From contig JADZDN010000278.1 in the NCBI GenBank assembly GCA_020851015.1, forward strand, positions 8,575-72,574: a stretch of DNA of 64,000 nucleotides. The letters are read 5' to 3'. This DNA comes from Alphaproteobacteria bacterium. GTDB lineage: Bacteria > Pseudomonadota > Alphaproteobacteria > JAEULC01. Of this stretch, positions 49,960 through 59,132 are shown in pieces. The translations under genes were made by a program, and so were the position numbers. The first letter of the stretch is position 1. The number at the start of each line of letters is the position of its first letter. The notes under the pieces are model-generated. The model was given only the letters and a program-made list of their open reading frames with translations, searched no databases and was not told where the DNA came from.

Positions 49960-49979
49960 ACGCAAACGTTAAACTTGCG
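49960..49979. promoter_or_regulatory. Putative LacI-type operator 2
   Basis: ACGCAAACGTTAAACTTGCG, centred on AACGTT, with outer CGCAA and TTGCG arms. It lies 16 bp before the RidA-like gene. Confidence 0.55.
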
Positions 49980-49994
49980 CATGGCGGGGGACCG

Positions 49995-50411
49995 ATGAAG
50001 CGTAAAGTCGTGCATACCGATCGCGTGCCGCCGGGGCGCGCGCGGATCTCGCAGGGGATCGTTCATGGCGACGTGGTGTATGTCGCCGGCATGGTCGGGC
50101 GCACGCCGGCTACCGGCAAGGTGCCGCCGGGCGGTGCGGGGCCGCAGACCGTGCAAGTCTTGAAGAATGTCGAATCGGTGCTGAGAGCCGCGGGCAGCGG
50201 CATGGAGCACGTGCTGAAGATGTCCTGTTTCCTCTCGGATATGGGCGACTTCGAGGCCTTCAACGGGGAATGGGAGAAATTCTTTCCCAAGGCGCCTCCG
50301 GCGCGCATCTGCGTCCAGGCGCGGCTGGGACCCACCTTCGTCGTGGAGATCGACGCCATCGCCGCGATGCCGCCAAAGCGCGCGTCCAAGGCGAAGAAGA
50401 AGACACGATGA
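49995..50411 (+). CDS. RidA/YjgF-family enamine/imine deaminase-like protein
   Basis: This 138-residue protein has ARISQGIVHGDVVYVAGMVG, QTVQVLKNVESVLRAAGSGM, then PPARICVQARLGPTFVVEID with the active-site Arg and Glu of RidA enzymes, followed by a short Lys-rich tail. RidA proteins hydrolyse reactive enamines or imines and often serve in amino-compound catabolic operons. Its stop overlaps the HpcH-like start (ATGA), and a LacI-type operator stands just ahead. Confidence 0.9.
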   Translation: MKRKVVHTDRVPPGRARISQGIVHGDVVYVAGMVGRTPATGKVPPGGAGPQTVQVLKNVESVLRAAGSGMEHVLKMSCFLSDMGDFEAFNGEWEKFFPKAPPARICVQARLGPTFVVEIDAIAAMPPKRASKAKKKTR

Positions 50412-51184
50412 TCGTTCCCAATCGCGTAAGGCAGCGCCTCGCCGAAGGCCGTCCGGTCCTCGGCCCCACCGTGAACTTCAATTCGCCGTGGTTTGTCGAC
50501 ATGGCGGGCGCCATCGGCTTCGACTACGTGATGCTCGATGCCGAGCATGGCCCGCTGGGGCCGGAAAGCGCGGAGTTGATGATCCGGGCCGCGGAACAGG
50601 CGGGTATTGCACCCCTCGTCCGCATCCCCATCAATCAGCCGCAGGAATTCCTGCGGTTTCTGGATATCGGCGCGGTCGGCATCCAGGTGCCGCATGTCGA
50701 TTCGCGCGCGGAGGCCGAAGCCGCGGCGGCGGCCACGCGCTACGCGCCGCGCGGCCAGCGCGGTCTGGCCGGCACGACCCGCGCGGCGGGCTACGGCCTG
50801 TCGATGGGACTGGCGGACTACATGGCGCTGGCCAACCGCGAGGTGCTGTGCATGCCGATGATCGAGACCGCGGCCGGCGTGGAAAATGTCGAGGCGATCG
50901 CCGCGACCGACGGGGTAGACGTGCTCGTGATCGGGCCCAGCGACTTGTCGCAGTCGATGGGGCATGGCGGCAACCGCAACGTGCCCGCCGTGCAGCAGGC
51001 GATCGACCATGTCATCGCGCGGGCCAAGGCGCACAAGAAGTGGGTATCCCTGCCCGCCGCCGACGCTGCTGGCGCGCGCGAGGCCATCGCGCGTGGCGCG
51101 GATTTCGTCATGATCTCGCCGGCTGCTTGGCTTACTTCGGCGGGGCGCGAATTGCTGTCCGCCGCTGGCCGCAAAGGGAAATGA
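50408..51184 (+). CDS. HpcH/HpaI-family class II aldolase
   Basis: This 258-residue protein is a TIM-barrel aldolase: GFDYVMLDAEHGPLGPESAE, then PMIETAAGVENVEAI with the metal-binding Glu, and LVIGPSDLSQSMG with the metal-binding Asp. Such enzymes reversibly cleave 4-hydroxy-2-oxoacids to pyruvate and an aldehyde. The ATG overlaps the RidA-like stop. With the RraA-like protein this makes two candidate retro-aldol steps in the cluster. Its true substrate is not known. Confidence 0.9.
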   Translation: MIVPNRVRQRLAEGRPVLGPTVNFNSPWFVDMAGAIGFDYVMLDAEHGPLGPESAELMIRAAEQAGIAPLVRIPINQPQEFLRFLDIGAVGIQVPHVDSRAEAEAAAAATRYAPRGQRGLAGTTRAAGYGLSMGLADYMALANREVLCMPMIETAAGVENVEAIAATDGVDVLVIGPSDLSQSMGHGGNRNVPAVQQAIDHVIARAKAHKKWVSLPAADAAGAREAIARGADFVMISPAAWLTSAGRELLSAAGRKGK

Positions 51185-51280
51185 CCAGAATGCCGTTCGG
51201 AGCGACGCCAGTCCCATGCGGCGGGTTTTGAGCCGCGTGACTGGCTCGAGGACCGGCTTCTACCAAGAGAAGGCAGCCGT

Positions 51281-53380
51281 ATGACGTTTCGCATTGGCGT
51301 GGATATCGGTGGGACCTTCACCGATTTCGCCCTGTTCGACGAGACCGCCGGGCGAATGGCGATCCACAAGCAGCTCACCACGCCGAAGGATCCCTCGCTG
51401 GCCGTAATCGAAGGCGTCGATCTACTGATCCGCCGCGAGAAGGTGTCGGTCGACGCCATCGCCGAGGTCGCGCACGGCACCACGCTGGTCACCAACGCGG
51501 TGATCGAGCGCAAGGGCGCGGTTACGGGCATGCTGGTGACGAAGGGATTCCGCGACGTCCTCGATATTGGACTGGAACGGCGCTACGACCTGTTCGACTT
51601 GCGACTGGTTTTTCCTCCGCCGATCGTACCGCGCGAACGCCGGGTCGAATTGAACGAGCGCGTGCTGTTCGATGGAAAAGTGCGCCAGAAGGTCTCGTTG
51701 GACGAGGCGCGCGCGGCAATACGGTGGTTGGTCGACAATCACCAGATCAAGGCACTGGCGGTGTGCCTGCTGCATGCCTATGCCAATCCTGCGCACGAAC
51801 GGGAGATCCGCTCCCTGGTCGAGAAGGAATTTCCGGACCTGTTCGTGTCGACCTCGGCCGAAATCTTCCCGTTCCTGCGCGAATACGAGCGCTGGACCAC
51901 CACGACCATGAATGCCTATGCCCAGCCGATGGTAGACCGCTACCTCGCCAACCTGGAGGGCGGTCTTCGCAAGATCGGCTTCAAGGGCATCCTGTCGATC
52001 ATGGCCTCGAACGGCGGCACCGTCACCCCGGCGCTGGCGCGGCGCTACCCTGTCCGCATGCTGGAATCCGGCCCGGCCGCCGGGGTGCTGATGTCGGCGC
52101 ACCATGGCCGCACGCTCAACCTGCCCAATCTCCTGTCGTTCGACATGGGCGGCACCACCGCCAAGGGTTCGCTGATCCGCGACAAGAACCCGCTGAAGAA
52201 ATATGAGATGGAGGTTGCGCGCGTCCACGAATTCAAGCGCGGCAGTGGCCTGCCGGTCAAAGTGCCCGTGATCGACATGATCGAGATCGGCGCGGGAGGC
52301 GGCAGCATCGGCAGCGTTGACGACCGCGGCGTGATCCGCGTCGGTCCACACAGTGCGGGAGCCGACCCCGGACCTGCTTGCTACGGCCGCGGCGGCTCGG
52401 CGCCCACCCTGACCGATGCCAACTTGGTGCTGGGCTACCTTGACCCGGATTTCTTCCTGGGCGGGGATATGAAACTGGACGTTTCGGCCGCGAAGCGCGC
52501 AATCGAGAAGGATGTGGGCAAACCGCTGAACCTGGCGCTCGACCGCGCGGCCTGGGGCATCCACGAGATCATCAACGAAGACGTCGCACGCGCATTCCGC
52601 GTCCATGCGTCGGAACGCGGCTTCGACTACCGGGGTTGCAGCATGATCGCCTTTGGCGGCTCGGGCCCGGTTCACGCCATGCGCATCGCGCGCAAGCTGA
52701 AGATCCCGCGGGTGATCTTCCCCGTCGGCGCGGGCGTGATGTCGGCTTTCGGCCTTCTGGCCAGCCCGCGGTCGTTCGAGATCGTCAAATCCGAAGTAGC
52801 ATTTCTCGATGCGCTGACGCCGGATGCCTTCGCGGCCCGCTTTGCGCCGCTGATCAAGGAGACGACCGGCTACTTGCGCGCCAGCCACGTCGAGGCGAAG
52901 GACATCCGTATCGTAAGGCGGCTGGACATCCGATATTTCGGTCAGGGCTACGAGCTGGAGATAACCTTGCCGGACGGCGACGACGCGGCGGGCCTGAAGC
53001 GCATACCCGAGTTGTTCGCCAAGACCTACGAGAACGTGTTCTCGATCAGCTTCCTGGATCAGCGCCTCGAGATTGCCGCCTGGAAGGTCGAGGCGGTAGG
53101 CCCGCTGCCGCCGATGCGTACCGGCTTCAGGCTCGGCAGCGCGACCGCAGGCAAGGCCGTGCAAAAGGGCAGTCGCCGGGCCTATTCAGCCGAGGAGGCG
53201 GGGTACGTCGAATTTCCCGTATATGACCGCTATGCGCTGAAGCCGGGTGCCGGCGTCGTCGGCCCGGCGCTGATCGAGGAAAACGAGTCCACCTGCGTGA
53301 TCGGCGCGGGTGATCGGGTCACGGTCGACGAGCACTTCAATCTCGTCGCGGAAATTGCACCGGAGGCTGGGCCAGCATGA
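51281..53380 (+). CDS. hyuA: Hydantoinase/oxoprolinase subunit A
   Basis: This 699-residue protein begins with the actin-like phosphate loop FRIGVDIGGTFTDFALFDE, has EVAHGTTLVTNAVIERKGA, then LLSFDMGGTTAKGSLIRDKN and MIEIGAGGGSIGSVDDRGVI in the second ATPase lobe. HyuA subunits use ATP to phosphorylate or activate a cyclic amide or ketone. Its end overlaps hyuB by 4 bp. The family includes 5-oxoprolinase, N-methylhydantoinase and acetone carboxylase, so the substrate here is open. Confidence 0.92.
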   Translation: MTFRIGVDIGGTFTDFALFDETAGRMAIHKQLTTPKDPSLAVIEGVDLLIRREKVSVDAIAEVAHGTTLVTNAVIERKGAVTGMLVTKGFRDVLDIGLERRYDLFDLRLVFPPPIVPRERRVELNERVLFDGKVRQKVSLDEARAAIRWLVDNHQIKALAVCLLHAYANPAHEREIRSLVEKEFPDLFVSTSAEIFPFLREYERWTTTTMNAYAQPMVDRYLANLEGGLRKIGFKGILSIMASNGGTVTPALARRYPVRMLESGPAAGVLMSAHHGRTLNLPNLLSFDMGGTTAKGSLIRDKNPLKKYEMEVARVHEFKRGSGLPVKVPVIDMIEIGAGGGSIGSVDDRGVIRVGPHSAGADPGPACYGRGGSAPTLTDANLVLGYLDPDFFLGGDMKLDVSAAKRAIEKDVGKPLNLALDRAAWGIHEIINEDVARAFRVHASERGFDYRGCSMIAFGGSGPVHAMRIARKLKIPRVIFPVGAGVMSAFGLLASPRSFEIVKSEVAFLDALTPDAFAARFAPLIKETTGYLRASHVEAKDIRIVRRLDIRYFGQGYELEITLPDGDDAAGLKRIPELFAKTYENVFSISFLDQRLEIAAWKVEAVGPLPPMRTGFRLGSATAGKAVQKGSRRAYSAEEAGYVEFPVYDRYALKPGAGVVGPALIEENESTCVIGAGDRVTVDEHFNLVAEIAPEAGPA

Positions 53381-55038
53381 AGGAATTCGACGCCGTCAGC
53401 CTGGGCATCCTCTGGGACCGGCTGATCTCGATCACCGACGAGATCGTCTCGTCGCTGATTCGCACGTCCTTCTCGATCAACGTTCGAGAGAGCTACGACC
53501 TGTCCTGCGTCCTGTTCGACGCCAACGGCGTGCCCATCGCGCAAGGCAGCTATAGCGTGCCTTCCTTCACCGGCACGGCCGCGCCGACCCTGCGCCACAT
53601 GCTGCGCAAGTATCCGCCCGAAACACTGCGTCCGGGCGATATCGTGGCCACAAACGACCCCTGGATGGGCACGGGCCATCTCTACGACATCAACGTGATG
53701 CGGCCGGTCTTCCGCAAGGACCGGCTTGTGGGCTACACACTGAGCATCACCCACCTGCCGGACATCGGCGGCGTGGGCGTTTCGGCCGGGCCCACCCAGA
53801 TCTACGAGGAAGGATTGCGCCTGCCGGTGTGCAAGCTGATGCGCGCCGGCGTCCTGGACACCGAGCTGCTGGACCTCATCCGCACCAACGTACGGGTCAG
53901 CGAGCAGGTGATCGGCGACATCATGGCGAACATCTCGTGCAACGAGGTGGGCGGCCGGTTGCTGCTCGAGTTCATGGAGGAATACAGGCTCGACGACCTG
54001 GTGCCGCTCTCAACCGCGATCCTGGCACAATCCGAACGCACGATGCGCGAACGGATCCGGACCATCCCGGATGGGGTCTACAAGAATCAGATTCAAATCG
54101 AAGGGGTGAACGAGGCCATCCCGCTTGCCTGTACGATCACCAAGAAGGACGACAGCGTCGCGGTCGACTTCGCCGGAACCGGCAACAGCGTGCGGGCGGC
54201 GATCAACGTGCCCTTCTGTTACACGCGTGCCTGGGCAGCCTATTCGATAAAGTGCCTTACCACGCCGGGCACGCCCAACAACGAGGGATCGGTGCGGCCG
54301 ATTGCCATAACGGCACCCGAGGGCTGCATCCTGAATACCCAGGTTCCATATCCGACCGCGGGCCGCCACGCCGTCGGGCATTTCGTCGTGCCGTTGATGA
54401 TGGGCGCGATGCAGGAGGCGGTTCCCGACCGCGTGCAGGCCGATGTCGGCATGATGAACATCTTCAACGTCCAGGGCACCAACCGCGACGGGCGCGGTAT
54501 CGCCAGCCTGTTCTTCCTCGCCGGCGGCTTCGGCGCGCTGGCGGGCATGGATGGCGCGCCCACCACGCCGGCACCGTCGAACATGGGCGTCGTACCGACC
54601 GAAATGTGGGAAAACATCACCAGCATGACGATCGAGCGGCGCGAGCTGCTTGCGGATTCCGGCGGGCCGGGCGAAGCGCGCGGCGGGGTCGGTCAGGAGG
54701 TGGTGCTGGTGAACGACACCGGCAACTTGCTCACCGTGGCGTTCATGGGACAGCGCACGCAATTCCCCGCCAAAGGCTTCCAGGGCGGCAAGGCCGGCCG
54801 TCTGCGCGGCTACGAAATCAACGGCAAGGCGGTCAATCCGAAGGGCCGGTTCGTCCTGAACCCCGGTGATGTGATTCGCCTGTTTGAAGCGGGCGGCGGA
54901 GGCTTTGGCGATCCGGCAAAGCGGCCGACCGGCCTTGTACTGGCCGATGTGCGCAGCGGGTTCGTTACCCAGGAGGGGGCGCTGCGCGACTATGGAGTGC
55001 GCGTCGATCTGGAACGAGGTACCGCCGTCAGAGCATAG
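53377..55038 (+). CDS. hyuB: Hydantoinase/oxoprolinase subunit B
   Basis: This 553-residue protein matches HyuB from the N terminus: ILWDRLISITDEIVSSLIRT, GDIVATNDPWMGTGHLYDIN, and a C terminus with FVLNPGDVIRLFEAGGGGFG. HyuB completes ring opening with HyuA. The 4-bp overlap fixes them as a pair. A strong terminator-like hairpin follows 7 bp after the stop, ending this transcript before the convergent second TRAP gene. Confidence 0.92.
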   Translation: MKEFDAVSLGILWDRLISITDEIVSSLIRTSFSINVRESYDLSCVLFDANGVPIAQGSYSVPSFTGTAAPTLRHMLRKYPPETLRPGDIVATNDPWMGTGHLYDINVMRPVFRKDRLVGYTLSITHLPDIGGVGVSAGPTQIYEEGLRLPVCKLMRAGVLDTELLDLIRTNVRVSEQVIGDIMANISCNEVGGRLLLEFMEEYRLDDLVPLSTAILAQSERTMRERIRTIPDGVYKNQIQIEGVNEAIPLACTITKKDDSVAVDFAGTGNSVRAAINVPFCYTRAWAAYSIKCLTTPGTPNNEGSVRPIAITAPEGCILNTQVPYPTAGRHAVGHFVVPLMMGAMQEAVPDRVQADVGMMNIFNVQGTNRDGRGIASLFFLAGGFGALAGMDGAPTTPAPSNMGVVPTEMWENITSMTIERRELLADSGGPGEARGGVGQEVVLVNDTGNLLTVAFMGQRTQFPAKGFQGGKAGRLRGYEINGKAVNPKGRFVLNPGDVIRLFEAGGGGFGDPAKRPTGLVLADVRSGFVTQEGALRDYGVRVDLERGTAVRA

Positions 55039-55044
55039 GGCGCG

Positions 55045-55071
55045 GCGAAGGGCGACACGTCCGCCCTTCGC
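55045..55071. terminator. Hairpin between convergent genes, bidirectional terminator
   Basis: GCGAAGGGCG and CGCCCTTCGC form a perfect 10-bp stem with a 7-base loop between hyuB (+) and the DctP 2 gene (−). A short T-rich CATTTCT follows on the + strand. Confidence 0.65.
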
Positions 55072-55081
55072 GGCCTCATTT

Positions 55082-56074
55082 CTAGCCTCGCGCCGCCTTC
55101 AGAACGGTGTCCATCAGGTCTTTCCCGAACTCGCCCTCGTATTTTTGATAGATCGGTGCCGTTGTCTTGCGGAATTCCTCGAGCTGCGCCGGGTCGACCT
55201 TGTTGAACTTGACGCCGGCCTTGATCATCTTCTCCAGCGCCTCGGCGTCCTCCTTCTCTGCGACCTGGCGCTGGTAGGCGACCGCCTTGGCGCTGGCTTT
55301 GCCGACCACCGTCTTCAGATCGGCCGGCAGCGCGTCCCAGTACGACTTGTTGATCCAGCGCCCCAGCACGTCATAGAAGAGCGGCAACTCGCTCAAGTAT
55401 CCAGCGACCTCGTAGAACCGCTGGTCGTGGATGTTCTGGTAATTGGCTTCCATCGCGTCGATCACACCCTGCTGCAACGCGGTGTAGAGCTCCTTGAAAT
55501 CCATCGCCACGGGGTTGGCGCCGAGAAGCCGATAGGTGTCCACATGGACCCGGATCGGCTGCAGCCGGATCTTCATGCCCTGCATGTCCTTGATCGACGC
55601 GATCGGGCGCAGGCGATTGATCGTATTGCGCCAACCCACCTCCTCGAACCCCAATGCCTTGAATCCAACGGCGCCAACCAGCTTGTCGATCTCCTGGCCG
55701 AATGGCCCGTCCAGCAGCCCGATCGCCGCTTCGCGGCTCTTGAACAGGAACGGAAAGTTCAGCACCCCAAGCTTGGGCGCGTAGGCGGTCATGAAGCCGG
55801 TGGTCGCGACGCTCATCTGGATGGTTCCGGCCTTCACTTGGTCGAGCAGCTCCTTGGTGCCCCCCAGCGCACCCCCGAAGAACAGCTCGACGGCGACCTT
55901 GCCCTTGCTTTCCGCCTCGACCTCCTTCTTGAACAGCTCCATCGAGCGTGAATGGTTCATCTCGGGCGCCAGGGCCGATGCGAACCTGATCGTGTAGTCG
56001 GCTGCCATGGCCGCGGTGGAAGCGGCCGCACCCGCGCAGGCGCCCAGCAGAAGGGCGATCAGTTTATTTGCCAT
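55082..56074 (-). CDS. TRAP transporter substrate-binding protein (DctP type) 2
   Basis: The ATG at 56074 after AGGAACCGAGGG gives 330 residues; the longer frame to 56119 would cover the operator. A signal peptide of about 24 residues ends AMA. Features are FASALAPEMNHSRSMELFKK, GGTKELLDQVKAGTIQM, the carboxylate-binding Arg in MKIRLQPIRVHVDTYRLLGA, and PVAMDFKELYTALQQGVIDA. It is a different subfamily from DctP 1, so the two systems probably take different acids. It serves the permeases encoded upstream on the same strand. Confidence 0.92.
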   Translation of the reverse strand: MANKLIALLLGACAGAAASTAAMAADYTIRFASALAPEMNHSRSMELFKKEVEAESKGKVAVELFFGGALGGTKELLDQVKAGTIQMSVATTGFMTAYAPKLGVLNFPFLFKSREAAIGLLDGPFGQEIDKLVGAVGFKALGFEEVGWRNTINRLRPIASIKDMQGMKIRLQPIRVHVDTYRLLGANPVAMDFKELYTALQQGVIDAMEANYQNIHDQRFYEVAGYLSELPLFYDVLGRWINKSYWDALPADLKTVVGKASAKAVAYQRQVAEKEDAEALEKMIKAGVKFNKVDPAQLEEFRKTTAPIYQKYEGEFGKDLMDTVLKAARG

Positions 56075-56092
56075 CCCTCGGTTCCTCCCAGA

Positions 56093-56104
56093 TTTAACGT
56101 TAAA
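56093..56104. promoter_or_regulatory. Putative LacI-type operator 3
   Basis: TTTAACGTTAAA, a perfect 12-bp palindrome, 18 bp before the DctP 2 start. Confidence 0.65.
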
Positions 56105-56152
56105 CCAGAATACTGCCATACGGCCTGTCGAGCCGCAAACCCGTGCGCCATG

Positions 56153-57439
56153 CTAGCGGAAGCCCAGGCTGTGCGGAATCGCCAGCGAGATCGCGGGCAC
56201 GTAGGCGACGATCAGCAGGGCAACGAACTCGACCAAAACGAATGGCATAATGGCGCGCGACAGCGTCTTCAGCGGCATGTCGGCAACGCCGCATACCACG
56301 AACAACACGCTGCCAACCGGCGGGGTTATGAGTCCGATTTCAACCGCAAGCACGAACATGATGCCGAAATGGAGTGGATCGATGCCGAACTTCGCGGCAA
56401 TCGGTGCCAGGATCGGCGCAAACATGACCATCAGCGGTACGGGTTCGACCGCGATGCCCGCGAGCATCATGAACACCAAGAAGACCAGGATGAACGTGAA
56501 GCGGTCCGGCGCGATCGACATGACGAGCGCACTGAGCGCCGCCGGAAAATGCATCGCCGTCAAGAGCCAGGTGACAATCTCTGAGGTGGCCAGCAGCAAT
56601 GTCACGACCGAGGTCGTTACGATGCTGCGCTCGATCGCGGCGAGCACAATCGGCGTTGTCAGCCCGCGGTGGATCGCAAACCCAACAAGAAGCACGTAGA
56701 CGACACAGACCGCGGCCGATTCCGTGGGGGTGAAAATCCCGCCCAGGATGCCGCCCAGAATGATCATTGGCGCAAGCAAGGCTGGCGCCGCGCCACGGAA
56801 GCTGCTGGCTACGCGCTCGAGGGACAAGGATTCGTCGCTGACCGGGTAGCCCCGCCGCACCGCCATCGCATAGCAGAGGACCGAAAGCAGCAGCGCGATG
56901 AGAAGTCCGGGCAGAATCCCCGCCATGAACAGGCCGGCGATCGATACCTTGCCACCCAATGCGAGCGAATAGATCACCATCCCAATGCTGGGCGGGATGA
57001 TCGGGCCCATGATCGCCGCCGCGGCGGTGACGGCCGCGGCGAAAGGCTTGTCGTAACCGGCTTTTACCATCGCCGGGATCATGACCGCGCCGAGCGCTGC
57101 CGCGTCCGCGGTGGCGGCACCCGATATGCCCGCAAATACGACATTGGCGACCACGTTCACCTGGGCGAGCCCCCCGCGAATGCGGCCGATGAGCGAATCG
57201 CAGAACTGCACCAGCGACAAGGTGATGCCCGAGGATGCCATCAGGTCGCCGGCCAGGATGAAGAATGGAATGGCGAGGAACGGGAAGGAATCCACGCCCG
57301 CAAGCATGCGCTGGGGCAGGATGACCATCGACACGCTGCCCCAGGACAACAGGCCGGCAACCGCCGCGAGACCGAATGCAAAGGCCACGGGCACGCCGAT
57401 CAGCAGCGTAATCAGGAAAATGCCGATCAGCGCGCTCAC
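56153..57439 (-). CDS. TRAP transporter large permease (DctM type) 2
   Basis: This 428-residue protein has about twelve membrane helices and both hairpin motifs: AIMGPIIPPSIGMVIYSLAL and GLITPPVGSVLFVVCGVADM. It follows the small permease gene by 30 bp on the − strand and precedes the DctP 2 gene by 78 bp, the latter having its own operator. This DctQ-DctM-DctP order differs from the first system (P-Q-M). Confidence 0.95.
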   Translation of the reverse strand: MSALIGIFLITLLIGVPVAFAFGLAAVAGLLSWGSVSMVILPQRMLAGVDSFPFLAIPFFILAGDLMASSGITLSLVQFCDSLIGRIRGGLAQVNVVANVVFAGISGAATADAAALGAVMIPAMVKAGYDKPFAAAVTAAAAIMGPIIPPSIGMVIYSLALGGKVSIAGLFMAGILPGLLIALLLSVLCYAMAVRRGYPVSDESLSLERVASSFRGAAPALLAPMIILGGILGGIFTPTESAAVCVVYVLLVGFAIHRGLTTPIVLAAIERSIVTTSVVTLLLATSEIVTWLLTAMHFPAALSALVMSIAPDRFTFILVFLVFMMLAGIAVEPVPLMVMFAPILAPIAAKFGIDPLHFGIMFVLAVEIGLITPPVGSVLFVVCGVADMPLKTLSRAIMPFVLVEFVALLIVAYVPAISLAIPHSLGFR

Positions 57440-57469
57440 GGCGGGCCACGATCGATGGGGGCGGACCGT

Positions 57470-57934
57470 TCAGTGGTCATCGCGGTCCGGACCGAGACCG
57501 GCGATTCGCGCCAGCAGCTGAAGCAGCATCAGGGCCGCGCCGACCGGCAGGGCAAGGAAGACCCAGCCCATGCTGATGTCCAGAAGAGGCGAGCGTTGCG
57601 CCCACATCGCTGGGACCAACTTGGCACTGGTCCACAGGAAAATTACCAGAAAGATCGCAACAGAAAGATGAACGGCGGCACGCAGCAACGCCCAGCGTTC
57701 GTGGTAGCCAAGCTCCAGGCCGATGTGCTGGCCGCGGCGCAGCGCCAGGCTCGCGCCGAGGAACGTCACCCAGATGAAAGAGTAGCGCGCGAGTTCGTCC
57801 GAGAAGATCAGCGATTGCTGCACGGCATAGCGGAACACCACCTCCCCCGCGACAAGCGCCACCAGCAGGCACCCTCCGGCAATCACGCACAGGCGCGTCA
57901 GCAATGTAATGGCGCGGAGGGCTCTGCTAAGCAT
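57470..57934 (-). CDS. TRAP transporter small permease (DctQ type) 2
   Basis: This 154-residue protein has four membrane helices (about 8–30, 45–62, 85–105, 122–145) and the family stretch IFSDELARYSFIWVTFLGAS, then ALRRGQHIGLEL. It is the first gene of the second TRAP unit on the − strand. Its start faces the PEP mutase-family gene across 264 bp that hold operator 4. Confidence 0.9.
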   Translation of the reverse strand: MLSRALRAITLLTRLCVIAGGCLLVALVAGEVVFRYAVQQSLIFSDELARYSFIWVTFLGASLALRRGQHIGLELGYHERWALLRAAVHLSVAIFLVIFLWTSAKLVPAMWAQRSPLLDISMGWVFLALPVGAALMLLQLLARIAGLGPDRDDH

Positions 57935-58137
57935 GGCGCGACTTGGGTTTCAGCGCCGTCGCATCGGCGAAAATCATCGTGCGTTCCGGTTTCCTGAAAG
58001 CGGATCGTCCGGCCCTGGTATCATTCGTGTTCGCATCTCGATCAAGCACCCCCGGATGCCTGGACGGGCGGGCGCTTCCGCCGAAATTGTGAAGCCAGTT
58101 GACGCTGTGTCGATGCGTGTGACAGGCTGTGCAATCT

Positions 58138-58149
58138 ACGCAAACGTTA
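58138..58149. promoter_or_regulatory. Putative LacI-type operator 4
   Basis: ACGCAAACGTTA repeats the first 12 bases of operator 2 exactly. It lies 49 bp before the PEP mutase-family gene and may also serve the divergent DctQ 2 gene. The remaining bases of the gap 57935–58198 show nothing else. Confidence 0.55.
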
Positions 58150-58198
58150 CACCGAATTGTCCGCCGATGTCAGCAGGGTAAATCACGGGGAGGCGTCA

Positions 58199-59056
58199 AT
58201 GCGGGCGTCGGCCGCGACCAGGTTGCGGACCCTCATCGCCACCAGCGACATCGTCGTTGCGCCGGGTGCCTATGACGGGCTGACGGCGAAGATGATCGAA
58301 GAGGCGGGATTCGCGGCGGTATATTGCACCGGCGGCGGGATCTCGCGTAGCCGCGGCCAGCCCGACCTGGGTTACACCACCCTGACCGAATTGCTGGAAC
58401 GCATCGGCTCGATGACCGAGACTTGTCCGCTGCCGATGATCGTCGATGCGGACTCGGGGTTCGGCGGGATCTTGAATTTGCGGCGTGCGGTGCGTGCATT
58501 GGAGCGCGTGGACGCGGCGGCGATGCATATCGAGGATATGGAGGTTCCTAGCCGGCGGCTTGCGACGCGGGACAATCTGGTGGAACCCGTGGAGATGGAA
58601 GCGCGCCTCCGCGCCGCCCTCGGCGCTCGGCAGAATCCGGATTTCCTGGTGATCGGGCGCACCGATGTACTGCCGCTGCTGGGCCTGGATGCGGCGATCG
58701 AACGTGCCCTGCGGTTCGCCGGCGCGGGCGCGGACATGGTGTATATCGACGGCATCAAGACCCGCGCGCAAATGGAGCAATTCGCCCACAAGGTCAAAGC
58801 ACCCAAGCTTGTCGGCATCATCGCCGGCGAGTGCGAGCAGGTTCCGGCCGCCGACCTGGCGCAGATGGGATTCAAGCTTCTGACGATTCCCGCCGACCCC
58901 CAGCTCGCGGCGATCCACGCCGTGCGCCGGCTTTTGGCGCACATCAGGACGAGCGGAAGTTCGGCCGGTTTCGATGCGCTCTGCACGTTCGAGGAGCGCG
59001 ATGCATTGGTCGATACGCGGTCGCATCGCGATGTTGAACGTGAGTACCTGCCGTAG
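58199..59056 (+). CDS. PEP mutase/isocitrate lyase superfamily protein without the lyase cysteine
   Basis: The ATG at 58199 after GGGGAGG gives 285 residues. The barrel shows IVVAPGAYDGLTAKMIEEAG, MIVDADSGFGGILNLRRAV with the metal-binding Asp residues, and MHIEDMEVPSRR. Isocitrate and methylisocitrate lyases have a Lys-Lys/Arg-Cys-Gly-His loop after this point; here it reads SRRLATRDNLVEP, with no Cys. So it is not a true isocitrate lyase and is nearer the oxaloacetate hydrolase, decarboxylase or mutase branches. Operator 4 lies upstream. It probably cleaves or decarboxylates a 2-oxo or 2-hydroxy diacid. Confidence 0.85.
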   Translation: MRASAATRLRTLIATSDIVVAPGAYDGLTAKMIEEAGFAAVYCTGGGISRSRGQPDLGYTTLTELLERIGSMTETCPLPMIVDADSGFGGILNLRRAVRALERVDAAAMHIEDMEVPSRRLATRDNLVEPVEMEARLRAALGARQNPDFLVIGRTDVLPLLGLDAAIERALRFAGAGADMVYIDGIKTRAQMEQFAHKVKAPKLVGIIAGECEQVPAADLAQMGFKLLTIPADPQLAAIHAVRRLLAHIRTSGSSAGFDALCTFEERDALVDTRSHRDVEREYLP

Positions 59057-59132
59057 ACGCGGGCGCGCGCGGACGCGCCGTGACCGCTGCGGAACCGGGA
59101 AGCACGGTCGACGCTGGCAAAGGCCCTGTGCG

